Source: a virus. Taken from it: 41,841 nucleotides of DNA. A model generated the notes under the pieces. That model was not told the origin of the DNA. It was given only the letters and a program-made list of their open reading frames with translations, and made no database searches. The stretch lies in the IMG/VR virus record IMGVR_UViG_3300032087_003603, positions 1 to 41,841 of that record. The stretch is one strand, 5' to 3'. Of this stretch, positions 6,705 through 12,595 are shown piece after piece (the first letter of the stretch is position 1; every line of letters begins with the position of its first letter). Made by a program: the position numbers and the translations under genes.

Positions 6705-6995
6705 TTATAGTTTGTTTCTAAATTTGTCGAGGATGGAGTCGCTCACTCGGTAATGCTCAGGCAGGGTCTGGGAGTGCTTCTCGCCAACGTCCGACTTCCT
6801 AATCCAATCAATCCTGGCCTTGCCATCTGGTGTGCTTTGAACTAAATACAGGTTTCCAAAAGAGCAGACGCCAATAACCTCAACGCCACCATCCTTGGTT
6901 CGCTTCACCTCCAGTGTACGGCCCCACTCCTGCGACTCTTGGCCGTTGTGACCCTTGACCATTGCATCAAGCTTTGCTTTTGTTAGAGAATTCAT
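6705..6995 (-). CDS. Hypothetical protein, 96 aa
   Basis: An unrecognised basic-to-neutral protein with a short N-terminal helix (MNSLTKAKLDAM) and beta-rich middle (VEVIGVCSFGNLYLVQS). I start at the ATG at 6993-6995; a TTG nine bases upstream is also in frame. A family B stem-loop element (6997-7054) ends directly at this start, so folding of that element could affect translation. Confidence 0.6.
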   Translation of the reverse strand: MNSLTKAKLDAMVKGHNGQESQEWGRTLEVKRTKDGGVEVIGVCSFGNLYLVQSTPDGKARIDWIRKSDVGEKHSQTLPEHYRVSDSILDKFRNKL

Positions 6996-6996
6996 A

Positions 6997-7054
6997 CACC
7001 CCAAAGCCCCGCAGCTCCATTACGGCTTGCGGGGCAGGGGCTGGCTTAGGGGTT
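6997..7054 (-). repeat. Intercistronic stem-loop element, family B, copy 5 (GC-rich variant)
   Basis: On the plus strand it begins CACCCCAAA and ends AGGGGTT, as do the other family B copies. Inside is a hairpin with arms GCCCCGCA and TGCGGGGC (7006-7035), with two further GC pairs. It fills the space between the stop of the HNH gene (7057) and the start of the next gene. The inner sequence is quite different from copies 1, 2 and 4 but the architecture is the same. Confidence 0.65.
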
Positions 7055-7056
7055 GT

Positions 7057-7488
7057 CTAAAACTCTGCTTTAAGCTTAAGCCCCTTGGTGTAGGGGTTTT
7101 GGTTCCCAGTTCGACTTTTGCAGTAGGCAATGAATTTTGGCATATTCATATTTTCTTTTTGGGTTCCCCATTTGACGTTCGATGGCCTGTTATCGAGCGC
7201 ATTCTCGTTTAGATGAATAACGACCGCCCCATCAAATGGTGGAGGACCGTGAAACGCCTCGCAAACTAGGCGGTGCACCTTCAGGTTGCCATACTTCGAT
7301 GTGAACAACCCGTAGTATTGGTGTCTCGCGTTCCTGTTTGCCCGCCTAATGGACCCCGTCACTGGCTTAGTTTCATAGGTTCTAATGTTTCCCCTCGGCA
7401 TGGGGGCCGTTGACGTTGGTAGCTTAACCCGACCGTGACTGCTGGCAATCATGCCGGGGATGCTTGGCACCTCTTTCCAGATTTCCAT
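7057..7488 (-). CDS. HNH homing endonuclease (NUMOD4 + HNH_3)
   Basis: A 143-residue protein that starts with a NUMOD4-type motif (EIWKEVPSIPGMIASSHGRVK) and continues with an HNH_3-type core (KVHRLVCEAFHG, then VIHLNENALDNRPSNVKWGT). The usual motif has HHIDGN; here the text is IHLNEN, so the second His and the Asp are replaced, and activity may be reduced or lost. It follows the SSB-like gene; a GTG at 7494 overlaps that gene's stop and is an alternative start. A family B element follows it. Likely a selfish homing enzyme. Confidence 0.8.
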   Translation of the reverse strand: MEIWKEVPSIPGMIASSHGRVKLPTSTAPMPRGNIRTYETKPVTGSIRRANRNARHQYYGLFTSKYGNLKVHRLVCEAFHGPPPFDGAVVIHLNENALDNRPSNVKWGTQKENMNMPKFIAYCKSRTGNQNPYTKGLKLKAEF

Positions 7489-7490
7489 GA

Positions 7491-8156
7491 TCACCAGGGT
7501 ACAGCTTCCTCCACCTCGGCCTTGGCACCAACCTTTGCCTTGATGCCTTCACGTTTGGCTGCGAGGTACTCGCGAACGCTCTTGCGATCAGCATTTACGT
7601 CGGACTTAGGCGTTCCGTCCCCAGCCTCAAAGATGGGAGACTTGAACTCAATGTCCCCAGTCTTGTGGTCTCCGGCCTTCTCAACCTTTATACTTTTGGC
7701 ATCCTTGTGGGCCTTGCCAAATTCAATCCACGGGGAGAGTGAACAACCCTTTACGAGAATGCGAACCACGGTGCCGTCGGCTATCTCTGGGTTGGAGCAG
7801 CTAACGGTTGATGCGTAGATTACGCCAGTAAACTTCCCGCCGAATTTCCCTTGGGCCTCGTACTTAATCTCTTTCCAGAGCCCCGAAAGAACAACCTCTG
7901 GGCCTTTTTCCTTGAAGATCTGAAGGTGTTTCACCTCGGTATGTTCCTGGCATTCATTGCTGAAGCAGGTACCAAACTCGCGACTGAAGCCACTAATTGA
8001 ATGGGCCTCTTCAAGCTTGATGAATTCGATTCGGTCAACAAAGACATTGTCCTGCTTTTCCTTATCGTAGTATTTGAACTTTCCGGCTTCTTTGCCTCCA
8101 GCCCATTCCAGCGTGAATTTAGCTGGGTTTTCTAGTGTATTTTCCATATTGCTCAT
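7491..8156 (-). CDS. Putative single-stranded DNA-binding protein
   Basis: A protein of 221 residues. The first part (KFTLEWAGGKEAGKFKYYDKEKQ, then FIKLEEAHSISGFSREFGT and a GLWKEIKYEAQGK stretch) resembles a family of phage proteins predicted to be OB-fold single-strand binding proteins. The C-terminus is an acidic tail ending EVEEAVPW, which resembles the SSB or T7 gp2.5 acidic tip with Trp in place of Phe. It is the first sizeable gene of operon E2, so it should be made early and in quantity. Expected partners are the helicase and nuclease downstream. The family is recalled by pattern, so confidence is moderate. Confidence 0.5.
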   Translation of the reverse strand: MSNMENTLENPAKFTLEWAGGKEAGKFKYYDKEKQDNVFVDRIEFIKLEEAHSISGFSREFGTCFSNECQEHTEVKHLQIFKEKGPEVVLSGLWKEIKYEAQGKFGGKFTGVIYASTVSCSNPEIADGTVVRILVKGCSLSPWIEFGKAHKDAKSIKVEKAGDHKTGDIEFKSPIFEAGDGTPKSDVNADRKSVREYLAAKREGIKAKVGAKAEVEEAVPW

Positions 8157-8165
8157 TGGGTTTTA

Positions 8166-8339
8166 TTATCTAATAATTACTGCGGCGGTTGTTATAAAAA
8201 TTGCTGATATGGCCACTAACAAGACCCAGACCTTCATTGACTGGATACGTAAGTGGCGCCGGTACTCTGTGGAGACCATGTGGTTGTTGTTTCTGACTTT
8301 CTCATTAAGCATTACCTGTTTTACCTTGTTTTTGGACAT
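8166..8339 (-). CDS. Small membrane protein, 57 aa
   Basis: A short frame from ATG at 8337-8339 to TAA at 8166. The N-terminal 35 residues are basic and polar (MSKNKVKQVMLNEKVRNNNH at the start), and the C-terminus is one hydrophobic helix (VWVLLVAISAIFITTAAVII) ending in Arg: a C-tail-anchored protein. The leader ends in AACAAC before the ATG, the same A/C-rich type found at other genes here. It ends 9 bases before the SSB-like gene and is the first gene of operon E2. I do not recognise it. A plus-strand frame over the same bases also encodes hydrophobic stretches, but it is antisense to the operon and lacks a promoter. Confidence 0.5.
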   Translation of the reverse strand: MSKNKVKQVMLNEKVRNNNHMVSTEYRRHLRIQSMKVWVLLVAISAIFITTAAVIIR

Positions 8340-8390
8340 GTTGTTAATAATTTATACTAAAACGCACAAATTGTATTAATTTATGCTAAC

Positions 8391-8418
8391 ATTGTAGCAG
8401 AAATAGCTTTTAAGTCAA
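8391..8418 (-). promoter_or_regulatory. Possible secondary promoter of operon E2
   Basis: TTGACT (8418-8413) and TACAAT (8396-8391) are separated by 16 bases on the minus strand, about 50 bases upstream of the 57-residue membrane protein. The spacing is one base shorter than in the other promoters of this genome. Confidence 0.35.
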
Positions 8419-8473
8419 TAGCAATTAAGTCGCTACCTCAAAGTAGCTCACGATTGAAAAAATAAACAGCTAA

Positions 8474-8524
8474 AATCGCTAGTTACTTCGCTAAGCTCGT
8501 CTTAGTTACTGCGTAACGCTGCAA
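8474..8524 (+). repeat. Compound palindromic repeat, family A, copy 4 (inverted and expanded)
   Basis: It starts with AATCGCTAGTTAC and ends with GTAACGCTGCAA, the two arms of family A, but reads in the opposite orientation to copies 1-3. Between them are 26 extra bases that include a second TAGTTAC, so that TAGTTAC-TGC-GTAAC recreates the hairpin core. It looks like a partially duplicated or rearranged copy. Confidence 0.65.
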
Positions 8525-8701
8525 CTTGTTTCTTCCTTAAAAGCAACCGTCTCACCTTAGATGCTCCATACACTGAGAAGCTGTTGAGACGGAATCGTGA
8601 CAACGGCTCAACCCGATCCTCTGTCTACAGCTCAACCCGAATGGAGAATCACAGTTCCAGAGAGGAGAGTAATTCGCCTCCCACGAGCACCAACTCGGCT
8701 C

Positions 8702-8730
8702 ATGATACTAGAGGAGGTTGTCTCTGTCAA
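8702..8730 (-). promoter_or_regulatory. Early promoter of operon E2, sigma-70 type
   Basis: On the minus strand TTGACA (8730-8725) and TATCAT (8707-8702) are separated by 17 bases. It lies just downstream of the terminator that closes operon E1. Transcription would start near 8695 and enter the structured leader. Confidence 0.6.
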
Positions 8731-8735
8731 GCCTA

Positions 8736-8768
8736 AACAAAAACCCCTAACATTCAACGTGTTAGGGG
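8736..8768 (-). terminator. Intrinsic terminator of operon E1
   Basis: Arms CCCCTAAC (8744-8751) and GTTAGGGG (8761-8768) pair perfectly over 8 bases with a 9-base loop. On the minus strand the stem is followed by TTTTTGTTT. It follows the last E1 gene (8815) by about 45 bases. In the plus direction it ends CCTTTATT, so weak two-way action is possible. Confidence 0.8.
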
Positions 8769-8778
8769 CCTTTATTGA

Positions 8779-8793
8779 CTGTAAATATTACAG
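8779..8793. repeat. Small palindrome between E1 terminator and last E1 gene
   Basis: CTGTAA-ATA-TTACAG is a perfect 6-base inverted repeat. It may be an operator or just a weak hairpin before the terminator. Confidence 0.4.
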
Positions 8794-8814
8794 ACAAGTT
8801 GTAAAAAATGGAGG

Positions 8815-9012
8815 CTAGTCGTTTAGGCCAAATTCCCCCAGGATGGATTCGAGTTCCTTTTCGTCAATTGATTCCGGGGGCAATGCGTTTACCCAAGCGT
8901 CAGCCGACTCCCTCACAGCCATTAGTGGGTCCGTTTCATAAGGGGATACATTGCGGCCAATCCACTCAGCCCCGTTGCCTCCCGTGAAAATTAACAGGTC
9001 GTCATCTTTCAT
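8815..9012 (-). CDS. Hypothetical acidic protein, 65 aa
   Basis: This acidic protein (MKDDDLLIFTGGNGAEWIGR at the start, SIDEKELESILGEFG near the end) is not recognised. The start at 9012 is preferred because GGGAGGAGG lies 4-6 bases before it and because ATGA overlaps the preceding stop; an upstream ATG at 9042 lacks this. It is the last gene of operon E1 before the terminator. Confidence 0.65.
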   Translation of the reverse strand: MKDDDLLIFTGGNGAEWIGRNVSPYETDPLMAVRESADAWVNALPPESIDEKELESILGEFGLND

Positions 9013-9239
9013 CGTTCCTCCTCCCATGTTTCTACGGCACAATCGTAACGGCGGGAAACAATTTCCTCAATGGAGGCCATCAGAATGGCTTCTTGACTCT
9101 CTTCCGAAAGCCAGTCCCAAATCTCGGTCCCGTCCATTACCCAGCACGATTCGATGTACAAATCGCCGTCATCACCATCAACGGCAACCTCCAGCAAAGT
9201 TGGATGCTGCCCATTTGGCATTTTTACTTTGATAATCAT
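9009..9239 (-). CDS. Hypothetical acidic protein, 76 aa
   Basis: An unrecognised small protein with a beta-rich first half (MIIKVKMPNGQHPTLLEVAV) and helical second half with several Trp and Glu. No motif is visible. Its last codons supply the ribosome-binding sequence of the next gene, to which it is coupled by an ATGA overlap. Confidence 0.65.
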   Translation of the reverse strand: MIIKVKMPNGQHPTLLEVAVDGDDGDLYIESCWVMDGTEIWDWLSEESQEAILMASIEEIVSRRYDCAVETWEEER

Positions 9240-9259
9240 GGCTTCAAATCACTAGCCCG

Positions 9260-9520
9260 TTAGGGCGTTAGATTGCCCTCCCCTGGCGAGCAAATGTCGT
9301 AAAGGGTCGCTGACAGGTCGTCGGCAACATCGTTATAGGCGTGAGACGATGCCTCGTTCCGTGCCTCCTCCATATCCAGCGGGAGCTGTTCCCGCTTAAT
9401 CTGCGCGATGTCTACGTGCAAATCGTTCAATAGCATGTGCGTGTGCCTTTCATCGGTCATCGCAGCGATGCGGTTAATCTCCATTGCTAGAGAGTTTAGT
9501 GCTTTTTGTGTGTTTTTCAT
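9260..9520 (-). CDS. Hypothetical helical protein, 86 aa
   Basis: A mostly helical small protein (MKNTQKALNSLAMEINRIAA at the start) that I do not recognise. It has several His and acidic residues and no membrane segment. A short hairpin GCCC-GTTA-GGGC coincides with its stop. The start follows an A-rich stretch with AAGG about 15 bases upstream. Confidence 0.6.
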   Translation of the reverse strand: MKNTQKALNSLAMEINRIAAMTDERHTHMLLNDLHVDIAQIKREQLPLDMEEARNEASSHAYNDVADDLSATLYDICSPGEGNLTP

Positions 9521-9562
9521 AGATTAGATACACCTTGAGGCATACCAGCCCCTAGTGCAAGC

Positions 9563-9691
9563 TTAAATTAAATTTATTCCTATCGCTATCACCAGCCCCC
9601 AAAGGGCTGCGATGATCATCCCGGCAGTTATTGTGTCGGCTATCCGCTCAAGGCGTAGATGCCTATCTAGTGGGTGTTCTTTTTTATTCAT
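9563..9691 (-). CDS. Tiny membrane protein, 42 aa
   Basis: The first half is charged (MNKKEHPLDRHLRLERIADT) and the second half is one membrane helix (ITAGMIIAALWGLVIAIGINLI) running to the C-terminus. Its ATG shares one base with the stop of another tiny membrane protein gene, so the two are coupled. Two different single-helix proteins from overlapping genes could form a complex, but no family is recognised. Confidence 0.55.
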   Translation of the reverse strand: MNKKEHPLDRHLRLERIADTITAGMIIAALWGLVIAIGINLI

Positions 9692-9798
9692 CAATGTACA
9701 CTGTTGATTGCAATTGCGACTGATAGCCCAATTAGGGCCAGGATTAGCACGCAAGCCGTTATTCGGCTTAGTGATCTCTCTATTTGGTCTTCGCTCAT
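9691..9798 (-). CDS. Tiny membrane protein, 35 aa
   Basis: The frame reads MSEDQIERSLSRITACVLIL and continues as a membrane helix (to SVAIAINSVH). The ATG overlaps the TGA of the upstream gene as ATGA, and a GGGGGCGAGG stretch serves as ribosome site. It is followed at once by the 42-residue membrane protein. Confidence 0.55.
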   Translation of the reverse strand: MSEDQIERSLSRITACVLILALIGLSVAIAINSVH

Positions 9799-10073
9799 GC
9801 CTCGCCCCCTTTCCATCTCTCTTCGAATACTTTCTCGAATGTCGGATGAATTACCTTCTTCGCTAGGGAGTCAGGAGCTTGGCTAGAGAGTTGCAAACAC
9901 TCAAGGAACGCGTCTTTTGGCATTATCCAAAGCATCCCCTTTGCTTGCGTCCATTGTCCATTTATTAGGCTGTCAGCAAGTAGATTGCTCCAGCGATAGC
10001 TTTCGGTTTCGTATTCCTGACCCATTGACAGGTCGATTCCTTGCGACTCTGTGTCGTATAACGTATTTTTCAT
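9795..10073 (-). CDS. Hypothetical protein, 92 aa
   Basis: An unrecognised soluble protein with several Trp and a helical middle (YRWSNLLADSLINGQWTQAKG). It has a strong ribosome site, AAAGGAGAAA just before the ATG. Upstream lies family B element copy 4. It is the first of a coupled trio with the two tiny membrane proteins. Confidence 0.65.
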   Translation of the reverse strand: MKNTLYDTESQGIDLSMGQEYETESYRWSNLLADSLINGQWTQAKGMLWIMPKDAFLECLQLSSQAPDSLAKKVIHPTFEKVFEERWKGGEA

Positions 10074-10104
10074 TTTCTCCTTTGGTTACTTGCCCATAAT
10101 TAGG

Positions 10105-10168
10105 CACCCCAAAAGCCCGCGTCTCCTTAGAGATAGCGAGCGATTGAGAGTGATCGGGAAAGGGGTTA
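10105..10168 (-). repeat. Intercistronic stem-loop element, family B, copy 4
   Basis: On the plus strand it begins CACCCCAAAAGCCCGCGTCT and ends GGGAAAGGGGTTAA. Inner arms GCCCGC and GCGAGC pair in the minus-strand RNA with one U-G; a TCTC/GAGA stem caps it. The outer ACCCC and GGGGT can pair as a base stem. It sits 11 bases after the stop of the gene at 10180 and 32 bases before the next ATG. It is nearly identical to copies at 11749-11810 and 12109-12172. Confidence 0.8.
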
Positions 10169-10179
10169 ATTTTTATTGG

Positions 10180-10389
10180 TTATTCATAAGCCGTCACTTC
10201 CATAGCCTCAATTTTTCGGTTGATCCAAGGAGCGGTAGTTTCGGAGCACTTTAGCGGTCCGTATTCAATGTCGTTTATCCGCTTGCATTCGTTGAAAATG
10301 TTTATTGCTGTTTCCACTGGCAAAAAGTGCTTGTCCATAAGTTGATCAACGGAAAGGGCCTTTAGTCGATTATATTGGTTATAAGTCAT
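10180..10389 (-). CDS. Hypothetical protein, 69 aa
   Basis: A small helical protein (MTYNQYNRLKALSVDQLMDK at the start) that I do not recognise. The start has a clear AAGGAGATATAAAAA ribosome site. The sequence ends with an acidic-aromatic tail. Confidence 0.65.
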   Translation of the reverse strand: MTYNQYNRLKALSVDQLMDKHFLPVETAINIFNECKRINDIEYGPLKCSETTAPWINRKIEAMEVTAYE

Positions 10390-10414
10390 TTTTTATATCT
10401 CCTTTTGTTTTTAG

Positions 10415-10645
10415 TTAATTGTGCAAAAAAGTTCGTCTATCTGCTCTTGGCTTAAATACTCGGACAGCTTCTTCAATGGAAAAAAACGATCCTATCGAAC
10501 CTTGTTGAGGATTTCGTTCGTCAATCACTTTAAACTTAGTAACTCCAGAATCCGTTTTAAACTCTTCAATTATAAATGTCGGTAGCGTTCTCTTTCTTCC
10601 AAATTGTCCATTAGTTTTTTTGAAATTTATGTTCTGTTTTTTCAT
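10415..10645 (-). CDS. Hypothetical basic protein, 76 aa
   Basis: A small basic protein with a Lys/Asn-rich start (MKKQNINFKKTNGQFGRKR) and a beta-strand pattern after it (TLPTFIIEEFKTDSGVTKFKV). The C-terminus has KPRADRRTF. I do not recognise it. The leader AACAAAAACCAAC before the ATG contains no Shine-Dalgarno sequence and matches other A/C-rich leaders in this genome. Confidence 0.65.
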   Translation of the reverse strand: MKKQNINFKKTNGQFGRKRTLPTFIIEEFKTDSGVTKFKVIDERNPQQGSIGSFFSIEEAVRVFKPRADRRTFLHN

Positions 10646-10712
10646 GTTGGTTTTTGTTTATGTTATTGAGTGAAGGCTGCCCCCTACCCCTTGAAGGAGT
10701 GGAGGCAATTGT

Positions 10713-10982
10713 TCACGCAATTGTTATTTTGGCGGCCCTTCTCTCGTCTCTTCTGCGCTTTAAATAGGCTTTCGGCGCCGCTGAGTTTATCACCCGCATT
10801 GAGTTGAAAAAGGTGTCAAACTCGCGCTTTGCTTGTCTGAAACTAGGTGAGGATTTAATCTTGTCCGGAGTCAATCCCATTGATCCCCTCTCATTGCCTT
10901 GCAGCTCTTTCATTTTATTACTTGCAACGTCACAGCACTTTTCCACTGAATCAATTGCGCTAATATAAGTTTCGTATGTCAT
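10713..10982 (-). CDS. Hypothetical basic helical protein, 89 aa
   Basis: Helical, with a basic C-terminal segment (YLKRRRDERRAAKITIA) that may bind nucleic acid. I start at the ATG at 10980-10982 (MTYETYISAI) because its leader is the A/C-rich type (CAACCAATAAAACGAAAA). An upstream ATG at 11060 would overlap the preceding gene by more than 50 bases. I do not recognise it. Confidence 0.6.
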   Translation of the reverse strand: MTYETYISAIDSVEKCCDVASNKMKELQGNERGSMGLTPDKIKSSPSFRQAKREFDTFFNSMRVINSAAPKAYLKRRRDERRAAKITIA

Positions 10983-11004
10983 TTTTCGTTTTATTGGTTG
11001 AGGT

Positions 11005-11253
11005 TTAGGAAATGGTTGAGTGTGGAAAGGTAAAAACGTATCCGTCCTTAATTCCTCCATAACTCATTTCTGAAATGTCCCAATCTAGGGCGTATTTTTC
11101 CTTTAGAGCTTTTACGGCTTCGAAGTGGAGCTTTTCATCACTAAGCGCGTAATCATAGTTGATTATCGCTGAATGGTCGTTGCAAGTGAATGCTTTGATT
11201 CTTGCTCCTTTGGTATTTGTGGGTCCTAAGTATTTTGTCTGTATTGCTATCAT
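11005..11253 (-). CDS. Hypothetical protein, 82 aa
   Basis: A small alpha/beta protein (MIAIQTKYLGPTNTKGARIK at the start, AVKALKEKYALDWDI helix later). Beta strands with polar turns followed by such a helix are seen in many phage proteins of unknown role. Its leader (TTAACATTAACCAAAGAAATA) is nearly the same as that of the gene at 11809-12072, and a family B element precedes it. Confidence 0.65.
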   Translation of the reverse strand: MIAIQTKYLGPTNTKGARIKAFTCNDHSAIINYDYALSDEKLHFEAVKALKEKYALDWDISEMSYGGIKDGYVFTFPHSTIS

Positions 11254-11286
11254 TATTTCTTTGGTTAATGTTAAGTGTTAATTTTT

Positions 11287-11330
11287 CACCCCAAAAGCTC
11301 GCAATTCTTAGTTGCAAGCTAGGGGTTTGG
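11287..11330 (-). repeat. Intercistronic stem-loop element, family B, copy 3 (divergent)
   Basis: On the plus strand it begins CACCCCAAAAGCTCGCAATT and ends AGGGGTTTGG. The inner hairpin has arms AGCT-c-GCAA and TTGC-a-AGCT, so the stem sequence differs from copies 1, 2 and 4 while the frame of CACCCC and GGGGTTT is kept. It fills the gap between genes at 11344 and 11253. Confidence 0.7.
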
Positions 11331-11343
11331 TTTTTGGTTTACG

Positions 11344-11631
11344 TTAGAGATAAAGGGGTTTTGATTCAATTGTGACCTTATTGACTTCACAATCGCCAAA
11401 TGTCCTTTGGTCCTTCTTCAAGTCATAGACTTCCTGATGAGTTTTTGGAATGAATGTGTCATTGAATTTCGCATAGTCCAAACGATCGAAACAGTATCCT
11501 AGCAAGCTGGATTGGTTTGAGTACACCGTTTTGAAGGTTTGACCGTCGTCCCCGTATTGAATGGTGAGAATATACACGTATTCAGTGGGCTCCGTTGATT
11601 CGTAGTTAATAGTGATCTTTGTTTTTTTCAT
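11344..11631 (-). CDS. Hypothetical protein, 95 aa
   Basis: A beta-rich protein (TKITINYESTEPTEYVYILT, then QYGDDGQTFKTVYSN) that I do not recognise. The leader is A/C-rich (ACACAAAACACCAAC then ATG) without Shine-Dalgarno sequence. The 117 bases upstream (to 11748) contain only a 15-codon frame and no clear signal. Confidence 0.65.
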   Translation of the reverse strand: MKKTKITINYESTEPTEYVYILTIQYGDDGQTFKTVYSNQSSLLGYCFDRLDYAKFNDTFIPKTHQEVYDLKKDQRTFGDCEVNKVTIESKPLYL

Positions 11632-11748
11632 GTTGGTGTTTTGTGTTAATGGTTAATTTCTAACTCCAAAAAAGACCCTTTTCCTACAATCGGCAAGAAA
11701 AATCGTCTCCCGAAGTGAACTTTTTTCTCATTGCGTAGGGTAAACTTT

Positions 11749-11810
11749 CACCCCCAAAGCTCGCGTCTCCTAGGAGATAGCGAGCCGTTGAGAGTGATTG
11801 GAAGGGGTTT
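11749..11810 (-). repeat. Intercistronic stem-loop element, family B, copy 2
   Basis: Compared with copies 1 and 4, this copy has GCTCGC opposite GCGAGC (fully Watson-Crick instead of one wobble pair) and TCTCCTAGGAGA (perfect palindrome) in place of TCTCCTTAGAGA. The changes keep or improve pairing, which argues for selection on RNA structure. It touches the stop of the gene at 11809. Confidence 0.8.
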
Positions 11811-12072
11811 ACTCTTCGATTAGGTGATCAAATGAGCCGTTGAGAATGGCGCCGTAAATCCATTTTTTGACCGCTGGTACTAGCCCATAATCCCATTCCA
11901 TTCCAATCACTTGCGGCCTATTCCAATCGTTTTCTTCTCCTACTGGGTGACGTTTGAAACGCTCTATTGCATGGCAATAGATCCGACCAAAGTTATTTAA
12001 ACAATCGCCCACAATATCAATTTTCCCGTTTCTGTGTATCTCTATTTCGAATTCTCCGATTTTCTTTTTCAT
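11809..12072 (-). CDS. Hypothetical protein, 87 aa
   Basis: A small protein (MKKKIGEFEIEIHRNGKIDI at the start, then CLNNFGRIYCHAIERFKRHP) that I do not recognise. I start at the ATG at 12070-12072. A GTG at 12111 is in frame but lies at the edge of the family B element. The leader matches that of 11005-11253. Confidence 0.65.
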   Translation of the reverse strand: MKKKIGEFEIEIHRNGKIDIVGDCLNNFGRIYCHAIERFKRHPVGEENDWNRPQVIGMEWDYGLVPAVKKWIYGAILNGSFDHLIEE

Positions 12073-12108
12073 TTTATTTCTTTGGTTAATGTTAATGTTT
12101 AAACTTTT

Positions 12109-12172
12109 CACCCCAAAAGCCCGCGTCTCCTTAGAGATAGCGAGCGATTGAGAAGATTGGGAAAAGGTTTAG
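12109..12172 (-). repeat. Intercistronic stem-loop element, family B, copy 1
   Basis: On the plus strand it begins CACCCCAAAAGCCCGCGTCT and ends GGGAAAAGGTTTA. It directly follows the stop of the gene at 12173. The minus-strand RNA would expose or hide the sequence UAAGGAG in the loop and upper stem. Confidence 0.8.
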
Positions 12173-12547
12173 TTATTCCCAAAAACCATCGGGAATGGAA
12201 TCATCACCATACTTTTCTAGAAATTTCTCAATTGCGCTTTGATTCACTTCCCAAAGATCACCATTTTGAAAAAGAGACCAAGTATCTCCCTTTTCATCAA
12301 ATCTAAGCAAATTAGATTCAGCAGTGTTCCACGCATCCCAGTACCATTCCCCATTTGGGCCCGATTCGATTTGATTGCGTACCCATTCGCTAAGCTTGTT
12401 CCATTCGTGCTGGTAACCATTGCACGTCAATTCCTCCGCGAATCGCTGGGGAATATAAACTCCATTCGCATCTATTACCAGTAAAGAGAAGGCGTTTTCT
12501 CTCAATTCATCGAGTTCTGTTTCTAAGTCTTTTTCTACTGTTTTCAT
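12173..12547 (-). CDS. Hypothetical acidic protein, 124 aa
   Basis: An acidic protein with many Trp, Glu and Asn (for example NGEWYWDAWNTAESNLLRF and IPDGFWE at the end). I do not recognise it. A good ribosome site (AGGAGAATCAAATAAC then ATG) supports the start. It resembles early phage proteins that bind host targets only in being acidic and small. Confidence 0.65.
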   Translation of the reverse strand: MKTVEKDLETELDELRENAFSLLVIDANGVYIPQRFAEELTCNGYQHEWNKLSEWVRNQIESGPNGEWYWDAWNTAESNLLRFDEKGDTWSLFQNGDLWEVNQSAIEKFLEKYGDDSIPDGFWE

Positions 12548-12595
12548 GTTATTTGATTCTCCTGTTTAGTTATATATTAGTTGTTGTTGTTGAGG

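Larger units (their letters stand above)
8340..8695 (-). other. Structured leader of operon E2 (about 350 nt)
   Basis: No convincing gene lies here. It contains an inverted repeat with arms CGTCTCA (8548-8554) and TGAGACG (8585-8591), two direct copies of GCTCAACCCGA (8606-8616 and 8630-8640), a compound family A repeat (8474-8524), and GCTAC/GTAGC arms near 8431-8446. A second weak promoter (TTGACT, 16 bases, TACAAT; 8418 to 8391 on minus) lies near its end. On the minus strand this would be an unusually long, folded 5' leader and could include a separate small RNA. Confidence 0.5.

Noticed and set aside
8074-8379. Plus-strand open frame with two hydrophobic stretches
   Set aside because: It overlaps the starts of the minus-strand SSB-like gene and of a better-supported minus-strand membrane protein (8166-8339), lacks a ribosome site and promoter, and would be the only plus gene in the early arm.
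8597-8818. Plus-strand GTG frame of 73 codons
   Set aside because: It runs through the E1 terminator stem and the opposite-strand E2 promoter and has odd Arg/Pro composition; more likely a shadow of structured non-coding DNA.
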